From Mixta tenebrionis (GTDB lineage: Bacteria > Pseudomonadota > Gammaproteobacteria > Enterobacterales > Enterobacteriaceae), in contig NZ_VHQI01000008.1 in assembly GCF_006517625.1 (NCBI RefSeq), positions 111,975-175,974 on the forward strand: a DNA stretch of 64,000 bases. The letters are read 5' to 3'. Positions 8,669 to 17,383 of the stretch are shown piece by piece. The notes under the pieces are model-generated. The model saw only the letters and a list, made by a program, of their open reading frames with translations, was not told the origin of the DNA and made no database searches. The number at the start of each line of letters is the position of its first letter. The first letter of the stretch is position 1. The position numbers and the translations under genes are program-made.

Positions 8669-9427
8669 ATGAATGCAAGGCAACAACAAATTATTCAGTT
8701 AGTCAATGAGAGAGGCAGCGTTAGCGTTAGCGAGCTCTCCCGCCTGACACGCGTTTCCGAAGTCACCATAAGGCAGGATTTAACCTTGCTGGAAAAAGGA
8801 CGCTACCTGAAGCGCGTTCACGGCTCGGCGATCTCTGTCGAAAGCGATAACGTTGAGGCACGTATGCAGGCGCGTTTTCCGCTGAAGCAGAGCCTGGCGG
8901 AATATGCCGCCTCGCAGATCAATGCCGGAGAGTCGGTGTTTATTGAAGGGGGCAGCACCAATGCGCTGCTGGCCCGGCGCCTGGCGAATAATGACTCCAT
9001 CACCATCGTTACCGTCAGCCACTATATCGCCGGGCTGCTGAAAGAGTCGCGCTGCGAAGTGATTGTGCTCGGCGGCCTGTATCAAAAAAGCAGTGAATCG
9101 GTCGTCGGCCCGCTCACCCGCAGCGGTATTCAGCAGGTTCATTTCCAGAAAGCTTTTATCGGCATTGACGGCTGGCACCCGGATACCGGCTTTACCGGCA
9201 GAAATATGCTGCGCAGCGATATCGTCAATGCCGTTATGGCAAAGGATATTGAAACCTATGCGCTAACCGACTCCTCCAAGTTTGGTCAGTTTCATCCCTA
9301 TCCTATCGCTACCGACAGGCCATTCCGCCACGTGATTACCGACGATGGGCTGGAGGAGAGCTATCGCCAGAAGCTGGCGGCGCAGAATATCGCGGTACAT
9401 CTGGTAAAAGAGAAAACCGTCGGTTGA
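8669..9427 (+). CDS. DeoR-family transcriptional regulator, YciT-like
   Basis: A cytosolic repressor-type protein with an N-terminal DeoR winged helix ('LSRLTRVSEVTIRQDLTLLE', roughly residues 23-42) and a C-terminal sugar-phosphate-sensing domain with 'GGSTNALLARRL', 'VVGPLTR' and 'KAFIGIDGW', as in E. coli YciT. I chose ATG 8669 (MNARQQQ, like YciT MNSRQQ) over the in-frame ATG at 8654, which adds MVRRE. It could respond to a phosphorylated sugar, and nearby fsaA or ybiU are possible targets, but nothing in the sequence shows this. It ends convergently with the amidohydrolase gene; a GC-rich inverted repeat (CCGGCGGC/GCCGCCGG) lies between the two stops. Confidence 0.85.
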   Translation: MNARQQQIIQLVNERGSVSVSELSRLTRVSEVTIRQDLTLLEKGRYLKRVHGSAISVESDNVEARMQARFPLKQSLAEYAASQINAGESVFIEGGSTNALLARRLANNDSITIVTVSHYIAGLLKESRCEVIVLGGLYQKSSESVVGPLTRSGIQQVHFQKAFIGIDGWHPDTGFTGRNMLRSDIVNAVMAKDIETYALTDSSKFGQFHPYPIATDRPFRHVITDDGLEESYRQKLAAQNIAVHLVKEKTVG

Positions 9428-9479
9428 CCGGCGGCGCCCCGGCCGACAGGCGCGCAACGCGCGTTTTGCCGCCGGCGGC

Positions 9480-10649
9480 CTACATCACCAGCTCCTGCGC
9501 CAGCCCCAGATAATATTTTACCCCCAGCGTCAGCGCGCGCTCGTCAGGGTTGAAAAAGGAGTTGTGCAGCGGCGCTTCCTGCTGACCGTTGCCGACGCCC
9601 AGCCAGGCGAAACAGACCGGCGCCTGCGCCTGATATTCCGAGAAATCTTCCCCTACGAACATCGGATCGCTCTCGGCGCGAAAACAGATTTCCGGCGCCA
9701 GCGTCTGCGCCACTCTGGCTGCGATATCGCATAGCGCTTCATCGTTGACGATGGCGGAATAATCCCAGCGATCAAATACAATCTCCCCTTCACAACGATG
9801 CGCCTGCGCTACCGCCTGCACGATGCGCGTCATCGCCTCTTTTACCTGCGCGCGCACCTCAGGCGTAAAGGTTCGGTTGGTGCCGCAAATATGGGCGTCG
9901 TTAGGTATTGCCGCGGTGGTGCCATCGCCGCAGATCAGGCTGCATACGGAAATAACCGCCGACTCGCGCGGGTTGATCTCACGCGCCACGATAGTTTGCA
10001 GCGCCTGCACCACTTCTGCCGCCGCGATACAGGGATCGACGGTTAAATGCGGCATTGAGCTGTGGCCGCCTTTGCCATGCAGCCAGATATTAAAGGTATC
10101 GCGATTGGCGGTGGCGATGCCGCGCTTCAGGGCGATGGCGCCGCACGGCAACGCCGGCAGCACGTGCAGCGCGAAAAACATCTCTACGTCGCTTAGTACG
10201 CCGGCATCAATCAGCTCTTTCGCCCCGCCGGGCGACATCTCTTCGCCGCGCTGGAAGATAAAGACGATTTCGCCTTTAATGCGCGGCTGCCATTCGGCCA
10301 GCACGCTGGCGGCGCCCATCAACATCGCGCTATGAAAATCGTGACCGCAGGCGTGCATTAATCCAGGCCGCGCGGAAGCAAAAGGCAGCGCCGTTTTTTC
10401 CTCCACCGGCAGCGCATCAATATCGCAGCGGAACGCAATGGTTCGCCCCGGCAATGCCCCTTTTAGCCGTACCACCGCTCCGGTCGCCGCCGGACGGCTA
10501 ATTTGTAACTGAGGGAAAGCGGATAGCTGCTGAACAATATAGTCGGTGGTGACATATTCTTCGTGCGATAGCTCCGGATAACGATGAATTGCGGCGCGCC
10601 AGCCCGCTATTTGTTGGGCAAGCTGCCGCCAGGCTACTTCATGCTTCAT
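9480..10649 (-). CDS. M20-family amidohydrolase (HipO/N-acyl-amino-acid hydrolase type)
   Basis: A 389-residue metal-dependent amidohydrolase of peptidase family M20D, which splits the amide bond of N-acyl or N-aromatic-acyl amino acids. The metal-binding motif 'HACGHD' (His99, Cys101, His103, Asp104) is complete, 'RGEE' carries the catalytic and metal-binding glutamates, and 'GGHSSMPH' marks the dimerisation/lid domain. ATG 10649 has AGGA nine bases upstream; a GTG two codons earlier is possible. There is no signal peptide, so it acts in the cytosol. The substrate is not known: hippurate, N-acetyl amino acids and indole-3-acetyl amino acids are all hydrolysed within the family, the last being plausible for a plant-associated bacterium. 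Confidence 0.85.
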   Translation of the reverse strand: MKHEVAWRQLAQQIAGWRAAIHRYPELSHEEYVTTDYIVQQLSAFPQLQISRPAATGAVVRLKGALPGRTIAFRCDIDALPVEEKTALPFASARPGLMHACGHDFHSAMLMGAASVLAEWQPRIKGEIVFIFQRGEEMSPGGAKELIDAGVLSDVEMFFALHVLPALPCGAIALKRGIATANRDTFNIWLHGKGGHSSMPHLTVDPCIAAAEVVQALQTIVAREINPRESAVISVCSLICGDGTTAAIPNDAHICGTNRTFTPEVRAQVKEAMTRIVQAVAQAHRCEGEIVFDRWDYSAIVNDEALCDIAARVAQTLAPEICFRAESDPMFVGEDFSEYQAQAPVCFAWLGVGNGQQEAPLHNSFFNPDERALTLGVKYYLGLAQELVM

Positions 10650-10810
10650 GGTCACTGTCCTGTTAAATAAAAACGCATCGCCGCCGCTTTACCGCACGGC
10701 GGAAAACCTCACCATACAGACAATCACAGGGCATGCTGCGGCGTTATTCACAAAATACGCAGTTAATAAGACGCGTAACCGAGCAAGGATTTTCAGCGCT
10801 GGCGCGCTAT

Positions 10811-11107
10811 CTAATTCTTGTATTCCATAAGGCGGTCACACAGCGCCTCAATAGCCTTTCGGGTGTGTTCAACATCTTCCCTTTCGCTGTCGGCGGTTAA
10901 CTCATCATGATCGGTTCCCAGGGTGTCATACTCTTCGTTTAAACGTCGAATGAGTCGATTCGCCTCATCACCGTGATGTTTTCGAATGTACTCGTCAGTC
11001 TCATACTTCCATTCGCTTGAGCCTCTGACGCCGCTCAGGTTTACGTTTCCTTCTGCCTCCGCTTCCCAGGTAATGATGAGATCTTCAATTTCTTTCAAAT
11101 TAATCAT
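10811..11107 (-). CDS. small acidic protein of unknown function, 98 aa
   Basis: The reading frame starts MINLKEIEDLIITWEAEAEG and has a good ribosome site (AGGAG, seven bases before the ATG). The product is strongly acidic and helical (rich in Glu/Asp: 'EANRLIRRLNEEYDTLG', 'DSEREDVEHTRKAIEALCDRL'), with no signal or membrane segment. I do not recognise a family. Acidic helical proteins of this size are common as immunity proteins or antitoxins, but no toxin gene adjoins it: its neighbours are an amidohydrolase (same strand, 160 bp downstream) and a divergent transporter. Confidence 0.65.
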   Translation of the reverse strand: MINLKEIEDLIITWEAEAEGNVNLSGVRGSSEWKYETDEYIRKHHGDEANRLIRRLNEEYDTLGTDHDELTADSEREDVEHTRKAIEALCDRLMEYKN

Positions 11108-11398
11108 AATTTGCTCCTGTTATTTAACTGCCCAGTCATCGACTCCGAAAACGTCCATACTGCATTAAGAGCTAAGATCTCCCTTAAGGGGCCTGCTTTC
11201 CCCGACGATCCCGTCACATTCAGTGAAAAATTTTATTCGATGCGTTATCTACAACTCTACCAGCATCAATAAAACCAACACACTAAATTTCTTTTCGCAA
11301 ACTTCACTTTATAAATAACGGGAGAAATTGATATCACTCAAATATAAACGCGAACTTAGGTTTTAAAAAGGCCAGGGATAATTAACAGAGAACAAAAT

Positions 11399-12847
11399 AT
11401 GGATGAGCAAGTAGAGGTAAAGCTGGCATTTCCCTTATGGAAAGCCGCAATTACGCTGTGTAGCGGTTTTTTCATCTGGTTTACCCCACCGCCAGCCGGG
11501 CTTGATGCAAACGCCTGGCATATGTTCGCCCTGTTTGCCGCTACCATTCTTGCCATCATTCTCAAAGTGATGCCGATGGGCGCGGTGACAATGGTGGCGC
11601 TGGTTATTTCAGCCATGACGGGCCTCACGCCCCTTACCGGCGCCGCTCCAGGACAAGTCGCCGCGCTGTCAGGCTTTGCTAACGGCACAATCTGGCTGAT
11701 CGGCATTGCCATGTTTATTTCACGCGCGGTAATTAAAACCGGGCTGGGACGGCGCATTGCGCTGTGGTTTATCTCCAGGTGCGGCTACAGTATGTTAGGC
11801 GTCGCCTACGGGCTGGCGTTAGCCGATATGGTGCTGGGTCCAGGCATCCCGTCAGCCTCAGCGCGCGGCGGCGGCATTATGTACCCGATTACCCGCTCAA
11901 TCGCTTCGGCCTACCGCTCGGAACCGGGGCCGACGGCGAGAAGGGCCGGCGCATTTTTAATGATCTGCGTCTCGCAGATTGACGCCATTATCTGCGCGAT
12001 GTTTCTGACGGCTATGGCGGGAAATCCGCTGATTGCTGAGCTGGCCCTCAGCCAGGGTATTGTGATTAACTGGGTGACATGGTGTCTGGGCGCTATCGTT
12101 CCCGGCCTGCTGGCGCTTATTATTATTCCTCTCTGCCTCTATTTTCTTTATCCGCCTGAGCTAAAGAAAACGCCGGAGATTCCCGGTATCGCCCGTGAAG
12201 AACTACGTAAAATGGGGCCGATGTCGCCAGCCGAAAAAATTCTTGCCGGCGATTTTATTTTATTAATTGGACTGTGGACCGCTGGCGATATTTTTTTCCA
12301 TATTCCCGCCACGCTTTCCGCGCTGATCGGCCTGACCATTTTGCTGCTGTCTGATATTATGTCGTGGGAAAATATCGTTGCCGAAAAAAGCGCCTGGGAT
12401 ACGATGTTCTGGTTTGCCGTGCTGGTAATGATGGCGAACGCACTGAATAAATATGGCATGATTAGCTGGATTTCCCAGGAGATTGTCGTTTATATCGGTC
12501 ATTTTGACTGGCTGATGGTTTTCCTGGGGTTGATACTGGTTTACTTTTATACGCGCTATTTCTTCGCTTCGGCCATGGCCCATATCTCGGCAATGTATCT
12601 CGCTTTTCTGGCGGTTTCAGTTTCGGTCGGCGTTCCCCCGCTGCTGGCGGCCTTAACGCTGGGATACGCCTCTAATTTGTCGATGGGATTAACCCAATAT
12701 TCTGGCGGCCCCGGCCCGGCGCTGTTCGGTTCCGGTTATAATTCAACCGGCCAGTGGTGGGGCGTTAGCCTGCTGGCCTCTTTTATCTCCGTGGCGATCT
12801 GGCTGGCAGCTGGCGGCCTGTGGATGAGGGCTATCGGCATAGGCTAG
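11399..12847 (+). CDS. DASS-family di-/tricarboxylate transporter
   Basis: A 482-residue inner-membrane protein with about twelve hydrophobic segments and the divalent-anion:sodium symporter fold of the CitT/TtdT/YbhI group. The conserved stretch 'PGIPSASARGGGIMYPI' corresponds to the carboxylate-binding region, and 'SNLSMGLTQYSGGPGPALFG' to its C-terminal counterpart. Enterobacterial members exchange citrate, tartrate or 2-oxoglutarate for succinate; the substrate here cannot be told. The ATG at 11399 has a weak AGAG upstream. The gene is preceded by 290 bp of AT-rich sequence that would hold its promoter, and is followed by a perfect 11-bp hairpin. No citrate lyase or tartrate dehydratase genes adjoin it. 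Confidence 0.85.
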   Translation: MDEQVEVKLAFPLWKAAITLCSGFFIWFTPPPAGLDANAWHMFALFAATILAIILKVMPMGAVTMVALVISAMTGLTPLTGAAPGQVAALSGFANGTIWLIGIAMFISRAVIKTGLGRRIALWFISRCGYSMLGVAYGLALADMVLGPGIPSASARGGGIMYPITRSIASAYRSEPGPTARRAGAFLMICVSQIDAIICAMFLTAMAGNPLIAELALSQGIVINWVTWCLGAIVPGLLALIIIPLCLYFLYPPELKKTPEIPGIAREELRKMGPMSPAEKILAGDFILLIGLWTAGDIFFHIPATLSALIGLTILLLSDIMSWENIVAEKSAWDTMFWFAVLVMMANALNKYGMISWISQEIVVYIGHFDWLMVFLGLILVYFYTRYFFASAMAHISAMYLAFLAVSVSVGVPPLLAALTLGYASNLSMGLTQYSGGPGPALFGSGYNSTGQWWGVSLLASFISVAIWLAAGGLWMRAIGIG

Positions 12848-13375
12848 CCGCGTCGTGCGGCTCAGCGTGCCGCCAGGCTTGATAGCTATTCCCGGCTGGC
12901 GGCAGCACATTAAGCAGGTAACCGCGGTTTTATTATGGCGGCTTTGCGCAAATATCATTTATCAAGCGGTTATTTAACGCATTTTTATTGCCCTGCATAA
13001 TTCGCACCGCTATTTCAGGCCGGCGCGATGGAAAATTAAGCGGCTCGTATAAAATAATAACAGGCCCTGACGGCGGTTTCCTGTCAGGGCCTGTCTGCTT
13101 TTAGCGTTAAACTATCAGGCTGCCAGCGCTATAAAAATAAAACTGAAAAACCTGATGTCACGCAATTTATAATAGTAAAAATAGCTATTACGCTTTTAGC
13201 GTGCCCTGGTGTTGGCAGGCAGCATAATAACCGCATTCATCGCATGGCGATAATTGATATAAGCGATCAATAACAATAAAACGATCGTTTTAATCGATCG
13301 TTATAAACAGGCGTGGTGATTGTACGTAATATGCACGCTTTAGTTTAATTTATAATAATTACCGATCGCCAGCCA
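12848..13375. other. AT-rich intergenic region
   Basis: No gene seen. It contains the hairpin at 13061-13091 and, at about 13278-13305, two close ACGATCGT/TCGATCG palindromes separated by a T-rich spacer. Otherwise low complexity and AT-rich. Confidence 0.5.
13061..13097 (+). terminator. perfect 11-bp hairpin, probable terminator of the DASS transporter
   Basis: CAGGCCCTGAC pairs perfectly with GTCAGGGCCTG across about ten bases, followed by TCTGCTTTT. The stem is very strong but the T tract is interrupted, and it lies 210 bp after the stop codon. Confidence 0.6.
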
Positions 13376-13399
13376 TAAAAAAGCCCTCCGAAGAGGGCT
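13376..13399 (-). terminator. Rho-independent terminator of the first ogl gene
   Basis: Read on the minus strand: AGCCCTC-TTCG-GAGGGCT followed by six T. It begins about 30 bp after the ogl stop codon. Confidence 0.88.
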
Positions 13400-13427
13400 G
13401 GCGCGAAAGCGGGAAAAAAGACCTGAC

Positions 13428-14603
13428 TCAGGCTTGCAGATAATCACGCTGCTGCGGCAGCTTCGCAATATAAAGGGCCGGCTTGCCATCTTTATCAGAG
13501 CTGAACAGCACGGCGCGATCGTCCGGCGTAAAGGAGGGGTGCGGATGGGTCACCTGGCGGCTGTTAGCCACGGTAGCCCAGGAAGTATCATGGCGCGCCA
13601 CGCGGAAATAGGCTTTTTTCGCCACGTCAAACACATAGAGATAAGGATCGTTATCGATGGTATAACCGCTGGTGTCTTTCACATCCACCGGCGTACCGGA
13701 GCCATCGCCCACCAGCAGCGTGCCGTCAAAGTTGCTCATCAAATGCGAGCACGCCGGCATCTGCATTACCGCTTCGTTGCTGCCGTTGTCAGGGTTGTAG
13801 CTGTAGATGGTACGTCCCTGCTGCCCTTTCAGGTAGGAGACATAGACCAGCGCCGATCCGTTCGGCACCCAGAACTCGTGGGTGCAGCTTTCGCCTGCCG
13901 CATGCTCTTTCACCTTACGCACGTTGCTGCCGTCTTCATTAACCATCCACATCCGCGCATCTACCAGATCGTGCGGGCCTTCATGGCAGAAGGCGACGGT
14001 ATTGTCGTCAAAGGGGCGATAGATCGGATGGCCCAGCCATTTACGATCTTCATGGATAACCGCGCTGGCGCCGGTTTTCAGATCTACGCGCAGCAGGCGG
14101 CAGTGCGGGCCTTTGTGGAAAAAGTCGTGGAAGATTTTCCAGTCGTTAAGCGGCGTCCAGTCGCTTTTGGCGATCTCAATTCCCACCAGCTTGGTGCAGT
14201 CGCTGTTGGCAACCCAGGTGCCGTAGCCGACCCAGTCGTCAGCCACGCGGTAGACTTCGCGCTCAACCAGCGTTTTCAGGTCCACTTCCAGCAGGGTGCG
14301 ATCGTTCTTTACATAGTAGAAGGATTTGTCATCGGGAGAGAGGAAACCGCCGAAGGTGTTATCCCCTGCGCCTTCCGTCAGCTGGATAGCCTCAGCGTTG
14401 GCGACGTCCAGCAAATAGTAGTTCCAGTTACCGTCAAACTCGCCGGCAAACAGCAGATGGCTGCCATCATTAAAAAAACACTTCTGATAGAAGTAGTTAC
14501 GATGACAGGTCACCTCTGGCGGCGTCAGGCGAGTAATTTCCGCTCCGGTATCCGGATCGCGGCTGACCTCGTACTGAAGCTTAACCCGCATGCCTTTAGC
14601 CAT
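13428..14603 (-). CDS. ogl: oligogalacturonate lyase, copy 1
   Basis: The 391-residue protein is a family PL22 oligogalacturonate lyase, a cytosolic seven-bladed propeller enzyme that splits (unsaturated) digalacturonate into 5-keto-4-deoxyuronate, using Mn2+ bound by His and Gln. Recognisable blocks are 'TCHRNYFYQKCFF', 'LTEGAGDNTFGGFLSPDD', 'WLGHPIYRP', 'FCHEGPHDLVDARMW' and 'THPHPSFTPDD'; the His residues in the last three are those expected to bind metal. AAGGAG lies six bases before ATG 14603. The promoter region carries a KdgR box (14682-14698). A second Ogl gene lies 1.6 kb away across kduD. This copy stands alone, with its own promoter and terminator. Confidence 0.95.
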   Translation of the reverse strand: MAKGMRVKLQYEVSRDPDTGAEITRLTPPEVTCHRNYFYQKCFFNDGSHLLFAGEFDGNWNYYLLDVANAEAIQLTEGAGDNTFGGFLSPDDKSFYYVKNDRTLLEVDLKTLVEREVYRVADDWVGYGTWVANSDCTKLVGIEIAKSDWTPLNDWKIFHDFFHKGPHCRLLRVDLKTGASAVIHEDRKWLGHPIYRPFDDNTVAFCHEGPHDLVDARMWMVNEDGSNVRKVKEHAAGESCTHEFWVPNGSALVYVSYLKGQQGRTIYSYNPDNGSNEAVMQMPACSHLMSNFDGTLLVGDGSGTPVDVKDTSGYTIDNDPYLYVFDVAKKAYFRVARHDTSWATVANSRQVTHPHPSFTPDDRAVLFSSDKDGKPALYIAKLPQQRDYLQA

Positions 14604-14681
14604 GTTGCACTCCTTATGCTAACTGTCCGGAGAGGCGAACCGCTCCGTTTTCGATGGTTTTAAAAATATAGTGCGATTTTA

Positions 14682-14698
14682 TCAAAACAACGTTTCAT
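14682..14698. promoter_or_regulatory. KdgR-like operator upstream of ogl
   Basis: Core AAAAC-AAC-GTTTC (14684-14696), matching the palindromic RAAAC-N3-GTTTY core of KdgR boxes that repress pectin catabolism genes until ketodeoxygluconate appears. It lies about 80 bp upstream of the ogl start. The surrounding 55 bp closely resembles the region at 26336-26392. Confidence 0.7.
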
Positions 14699-14924
14699 TG
14701 TTTGTGATGACTAACGCACTTTGTGACAGGCCGTGGATTTAGTGCGTTAAGCTGCGGCTACCTGAGCAGCTTTGGTTGGCGCGTGCTTTCTTTAATCGTT
14801 GACCTTAACAAGAGTAAGCTTTTTTAAATAACCTATTTATCAGTGGGTTATTTGCGAAGCCTGGTTATTATTTTCTGATTAACCGTGATCTGATTTGCAA
14901 TTTTGATATAATCACGCAGGAAAA

Positions 14925-14941
14925 ATGAAACGCTGTTTTAA
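14925..14941. promoter_or_regulatory. KdgR-like operator at the kduI-kduD promoter
   Basis: Core GAAAC-GCT-GTTTT (14927-14939) with AT-rich flanks. It lies just upstream of the kduI remnant and 425 bp upstream of kduD, so it was probably the operator of a former kduI-kduD unit. Confidence 0.65.
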
Positions 14942-15019
14942 ATATAATTGAAAAGCTGTTTCGGTAAGGATAAGATTAACGCATCAGGAAAAGCACGACG
15001 GCTTGGCCGTTGCGACAAC

Positions 15020-15296
15020 GAGTTCGTCCCGGATGTTCACGAAACCTGCCATCCCCATGAACGCCGGACGGAAGTCTCCTTCTGCTTCAATATGGATGAA
15101 GACGCCTGTGCGTTTCACATGCTGGGGAAACCGCAGGAAACGCATCACACTGTGATGCATAACGAGCAGGCCGTGATGTCGCCAGGTTGAACTATTCACT
15201 TGAGCGTTAGCACCTACGCCCCGCCTTTATTTACAGGCGGGAGGGTGAAATCAGGTCTTTAATGCCGGGTACTCCCGCGCCATTGAGGATCTGCGT
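15020..15296 (+). pseudogene. kduI: kduI remnant (5-keto-4-deoxyuronate isomerase)
   Basis: Codons from 15020 to 15190 read [10 protein letters not shown], then [34 protein letters not shown] and [11 protein letters not shown], then a stop. This is the central, metal-binding part of KduI, which isomerises 5-keto-4-deoxyuronate to the substrate of KduD (E. coli KduI has FVPDVLETC, CHTHERRMEV, FNMDDDACVFHMMGQPQET and MHNEQAVISPSWSIHSG). Between ETC and CHxHERR about 18 residues are missing, the N-terminal half is absent, and after SP the reading breaks. At 15279-15296 the bases read A-I-E-D-L-R, like the natural KduI C-terminus. So at least two deletions and a frame loss have destroyed the gene. 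It lies between a KdgR box and intact kduD. Confidence 0.85.
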
Positions 15297-15365
15297 GAGT
15301 CGCGGGCGAGCATAAACAGACCCCTGCCTGTCCAAAACAGGCGCTGAAAGATAAAGGAAAAGATT

Positions 15366-16127
15366 ATGATTCTCGATACATTTTCTCTTGCAGGTAAAGT
15401 TGCGGTGGTATCAGGTTGTGATACCGGTTTAGGCCAGGGCATGGCGCTGGGCCTGGCGGAAGCGGGCTGTGATATCGTAGGCATCAATATCGTTGAGCCG
15501 ACTGAAACCATCGAGCGCGTTACCGCGCTGGGTCGCCGCTTTCTCAACCTGACCGCTGACCTGCGTCAGATTGATTGTATCCCGGCGCTGCTGGATCAGG
15601 CGGTGGCTGAATTCGGCCATATCGATATTCTGGTTAACAATGCGGGTCTGATCCGTCGTCAGGATGCGATCGAATTCAGCGAAAAAGACTGGGACGACGT
15701 GATGAACCTGAACATCAAAGCGGTGTTCTTCATGTCTCAGGCGGCAGCGAAACACTTTATCAAACAGGGCAACGGCGGCAAAATCATCAATATCGCCTCT
15801 ATGCTTTCCTTCCAGGGCGGTATCCGCGTGCCTTCTTACACCGCTTCCAAAAGCGGCGTAATGGGCGTTACCCGTCTGCTGGCGAACGAATGGGCGAAAC
15901 ACGGCATCAACGTTAACGCCATCGCGCCGGGCTATATGGCTACCAACAACACCCAGCAGCTGCGTGCCGATGAACAGCGCAGCGCAGAAATCCTCGATCG
16001 TATCCCGGCGGGACGTTGGGGTCTGCCGAGCGATCTGATGGGCCCGATCGTGTTCCTGGCCTCCAGCGCATCTGACTACATCAACGGCTACACCATTGCC
16101 GTTGACGGCGGCTGGCTGGCGCGCTAA
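15366..16127 (+). CDS. kduD: 2-dehydro-3-deoxy-D-gluconate 5-dehydrogenase
   Basis: This 253-residue short-chain dehydrogenase reduces 2,5-diketo-3-deoxygluconate to 2-keto-3-deoxygluconate with NAD(P)H in pectin breakdown. The nucleotide-binding motif is 'GCDTGLGQGMALGLAEAG', the 'NNAG' strand follows at 'ILVNNAGLIRRQ', the catalytic Ser is in 'NIASMLSFQGG' and the YxxxK motif is 'YTASKSG'. The sequence is that of enterobacterial KduD throughout. AAGGA precedes the ATG. Codon use is biased to common codons, as in a well-expressed gene. It follows the broken kduI and is flanked by two ogl genes on the other strand. Its substrate must now come from an isomerase encoded elsewhere. Confidence 0.95.
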   Translation: MILDTFSLAGKVAVVSGCDTGLGQGMALGLAEAGCDIVGINIVEPTETIERVTALGRRFLNLTADLRQIDCIPALLDQAVAEFGHIDILVNNAGLIRRQDAIEFSEKDWDDVMNLNIKAVFFMSQAAAKHFIKQGNGGKIINIASMLSFQGGIRVPSYTASKSGVMGVTRLLANEWAKHGINVNAIAPGYMATNNTQQLRADEQRSAEILDRIPAGRWGLPSDLMGPIVFLASSASDYINGYTIAVDGGWLAR

Positions 16128-16154
16128 TACCTGCCCTGCTCTTCTGATTTGAAT

Positions 16155-16184
16155 CGCCCCCGCTGGCCAGCGGGGGCTTTTTTA
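16155..16184 (+). terminator. Rho-independent terminator of kduD
   Basis: GCCCCCGCTGG pairs with CCAGCGGGGGC as a long GC stem with almost no loop, then TTTTTTAT. It lies between the convergent kduD and second ogl genes. Confidence 0.88.
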
Positions 16185-16192
16185 TGGCCGTA

Positions 16193-17320
16193 TTACACGC
16201 GCGCCAGATAGAGCGCGGGCATCCCTTCTTTGTCGGAGGTGAACAGCACCCACTGGTTGTCCGGGGAGAATGACGGATGCGGATGGGTGACCTGACGATC
16301 GCCGTCCAGCACTTTCCAGCTGGTATCGTGCCGACAGATGGCGGTCTGGCTGCCTTCCCGAATATTGAAGACCCAGATAAAGGGATCGTTGAGGCTGATA
16401 TCGCCGGTGTTATGCGGCGCGCCATCGCCAACGATCAGCGTGCCGTCATGGTTGCTCATCAGATGCGAACAGGGCGGAATCGCCATCAGCTGCCGGTTAG
16501 CCAGCGTTTGCGGATCGGCGCTAAACAGATAACGGTGCGGGTCGTTTTCCTGATGCGCCACATAGTAAAGCGCAGAGCCGTCCGGCACCCAGAATTCGTG
16601 GGTAAAACTCTCCCCCGGCTGATGCTGGCGCACTTTACGCATCTGCGTGCCGTCGTCGTTAATCAGCCACATGCGCGCGTCGATAGCGTCACGCGGGCCT
16701 TCATGACAGAAGGCGACGGTGCTGTCATCAAACGGACGATAGATCGGGTGGCCCAGCCAGCGCTTTTCCTGCAACAGGGTACGCTGCTCGCCGGTGACCA
16801 AATCGATGCTGATTAACCGGCATTCCGGGTTGGTGAAGTAGAAATCGCGGAATTTACGCCAGTCGGTCAGCGGCTGCCAGTCGCTGGCCTTAATCTCTAT
16901 GCCCACCAGCCTGGTGCAGTCGCTGTTGGCCACCCAGGTACCGTACGCTACCCACTCAGCATCCACTTCATACACCACGCGTTCTTCAAAGCTGTGCAGG
17001 CAAACCTGACGGAGCTGGCGCTGGTTCTTCACATACCACAGGCTCCGATCGTCCGCCGACAGAAAGCCGCCGAAGGTATTATCGCCCGCGCCTTCGGTAA
17101 GCTGCGTGGCCTGCCGGCTATTGAGATCCAACAGATAATAGTTCCAGTGCCCCTCGAACGCGCCGCCAAAAATCAGCTTTTGCCCGTCGCGGGTAAAGCA
17201 CTTCTGATAAAAGTAGTTACGGTGACAAATAATGTGGGGAGGCGTCATCCGGATCACCTCGTGACCGGTCTCGCTGTCCGTCTGACGATCGAAATCCAGC
17301 GGGATGATTTTGCCTTTCAT
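16193..17320 (-). CDS. ogl: oligogalacturonate lyase, copy 2
   Basis: A 375-residue paralogue of the PL22 lyase at 13428-14603. It keeps the same blocks ('CHRNYFYQKCF', 'LTEGAGDNTFGGFLSADD', 'WLGHPIYRP', 'FCHEGPRDAIDARMW', 'THPHPSFSPDN') but is 16 residues shorter and clearly diverged, so it is an older duplicate or separately acquired gene rather than a recent copy. It follows togB on the same strand with a 63-bp gap that holds a strong terminator, so it would be the last, less expressed gene of the togMNAB operon. It acts in the cytosol on the oligomers that TogMNAB brings in. A GGAG site precedes ATG 17320. Confidence 0.93.
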   Translation of the reverse strand: MKGKIIPLDFDRQTDSETGHEVIRMTPPHIICHRNYFYQKCFTRDGQKLIFGGAFEGHWNYYLLDLNSRQATQLTEGAGDNTFGGFLSADDRSLWYVKNQRQLRQVCLHSFEERVVYEVDAEWVAYGTWVANSDCTRLVGIEIKASDWQPLTDWRKFRDFYFTNPECRLISIDLVTGEQRTLLQEKRWLGHPIYRPFDDSTVAFCHEGPRDAIDARMWLINDDGTQMRKVRQHQPGESFTHEFWVPDGSALYYVAHQENDPHRYLFSADPQTLANRQLMAIPPCSHLMSNHDGTLIVGDGAPHNTGDISLNDPFIWVFNIREGSQTAICRHDTSWKVLDGDRQVTHPHPSFSPDNQWVLFTSDKEGMPALYLARV

Positions 17321-17335
17321 ATCGCATACTCCATA

Positions 17336-17366
17336 TAAAAAAATACCCCGCCACAGCTGGCGGGGT
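17336..17366 (-). terminator. Rho-independent terminator between togB and the second ogl
   Basis: On the minus strand TACCCCGCCA-GCTG-TGGCGGGGTA is followed by seven or more T. It ends about 15 bp before the ogl start codon, so it probably lowers ogl expression relative to togMNAB. Confidence 0.85.
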
Positions 17367-17383
17367 AGGTTCTGACAGAGGGA

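Noticed and set aside
13434..14663. 409-codon open frame on the plus strand
   Set aside because: Antisense shadow of ogl; the minus-strand protein matches a known lyase throughout, and the shadow has no family pattern.
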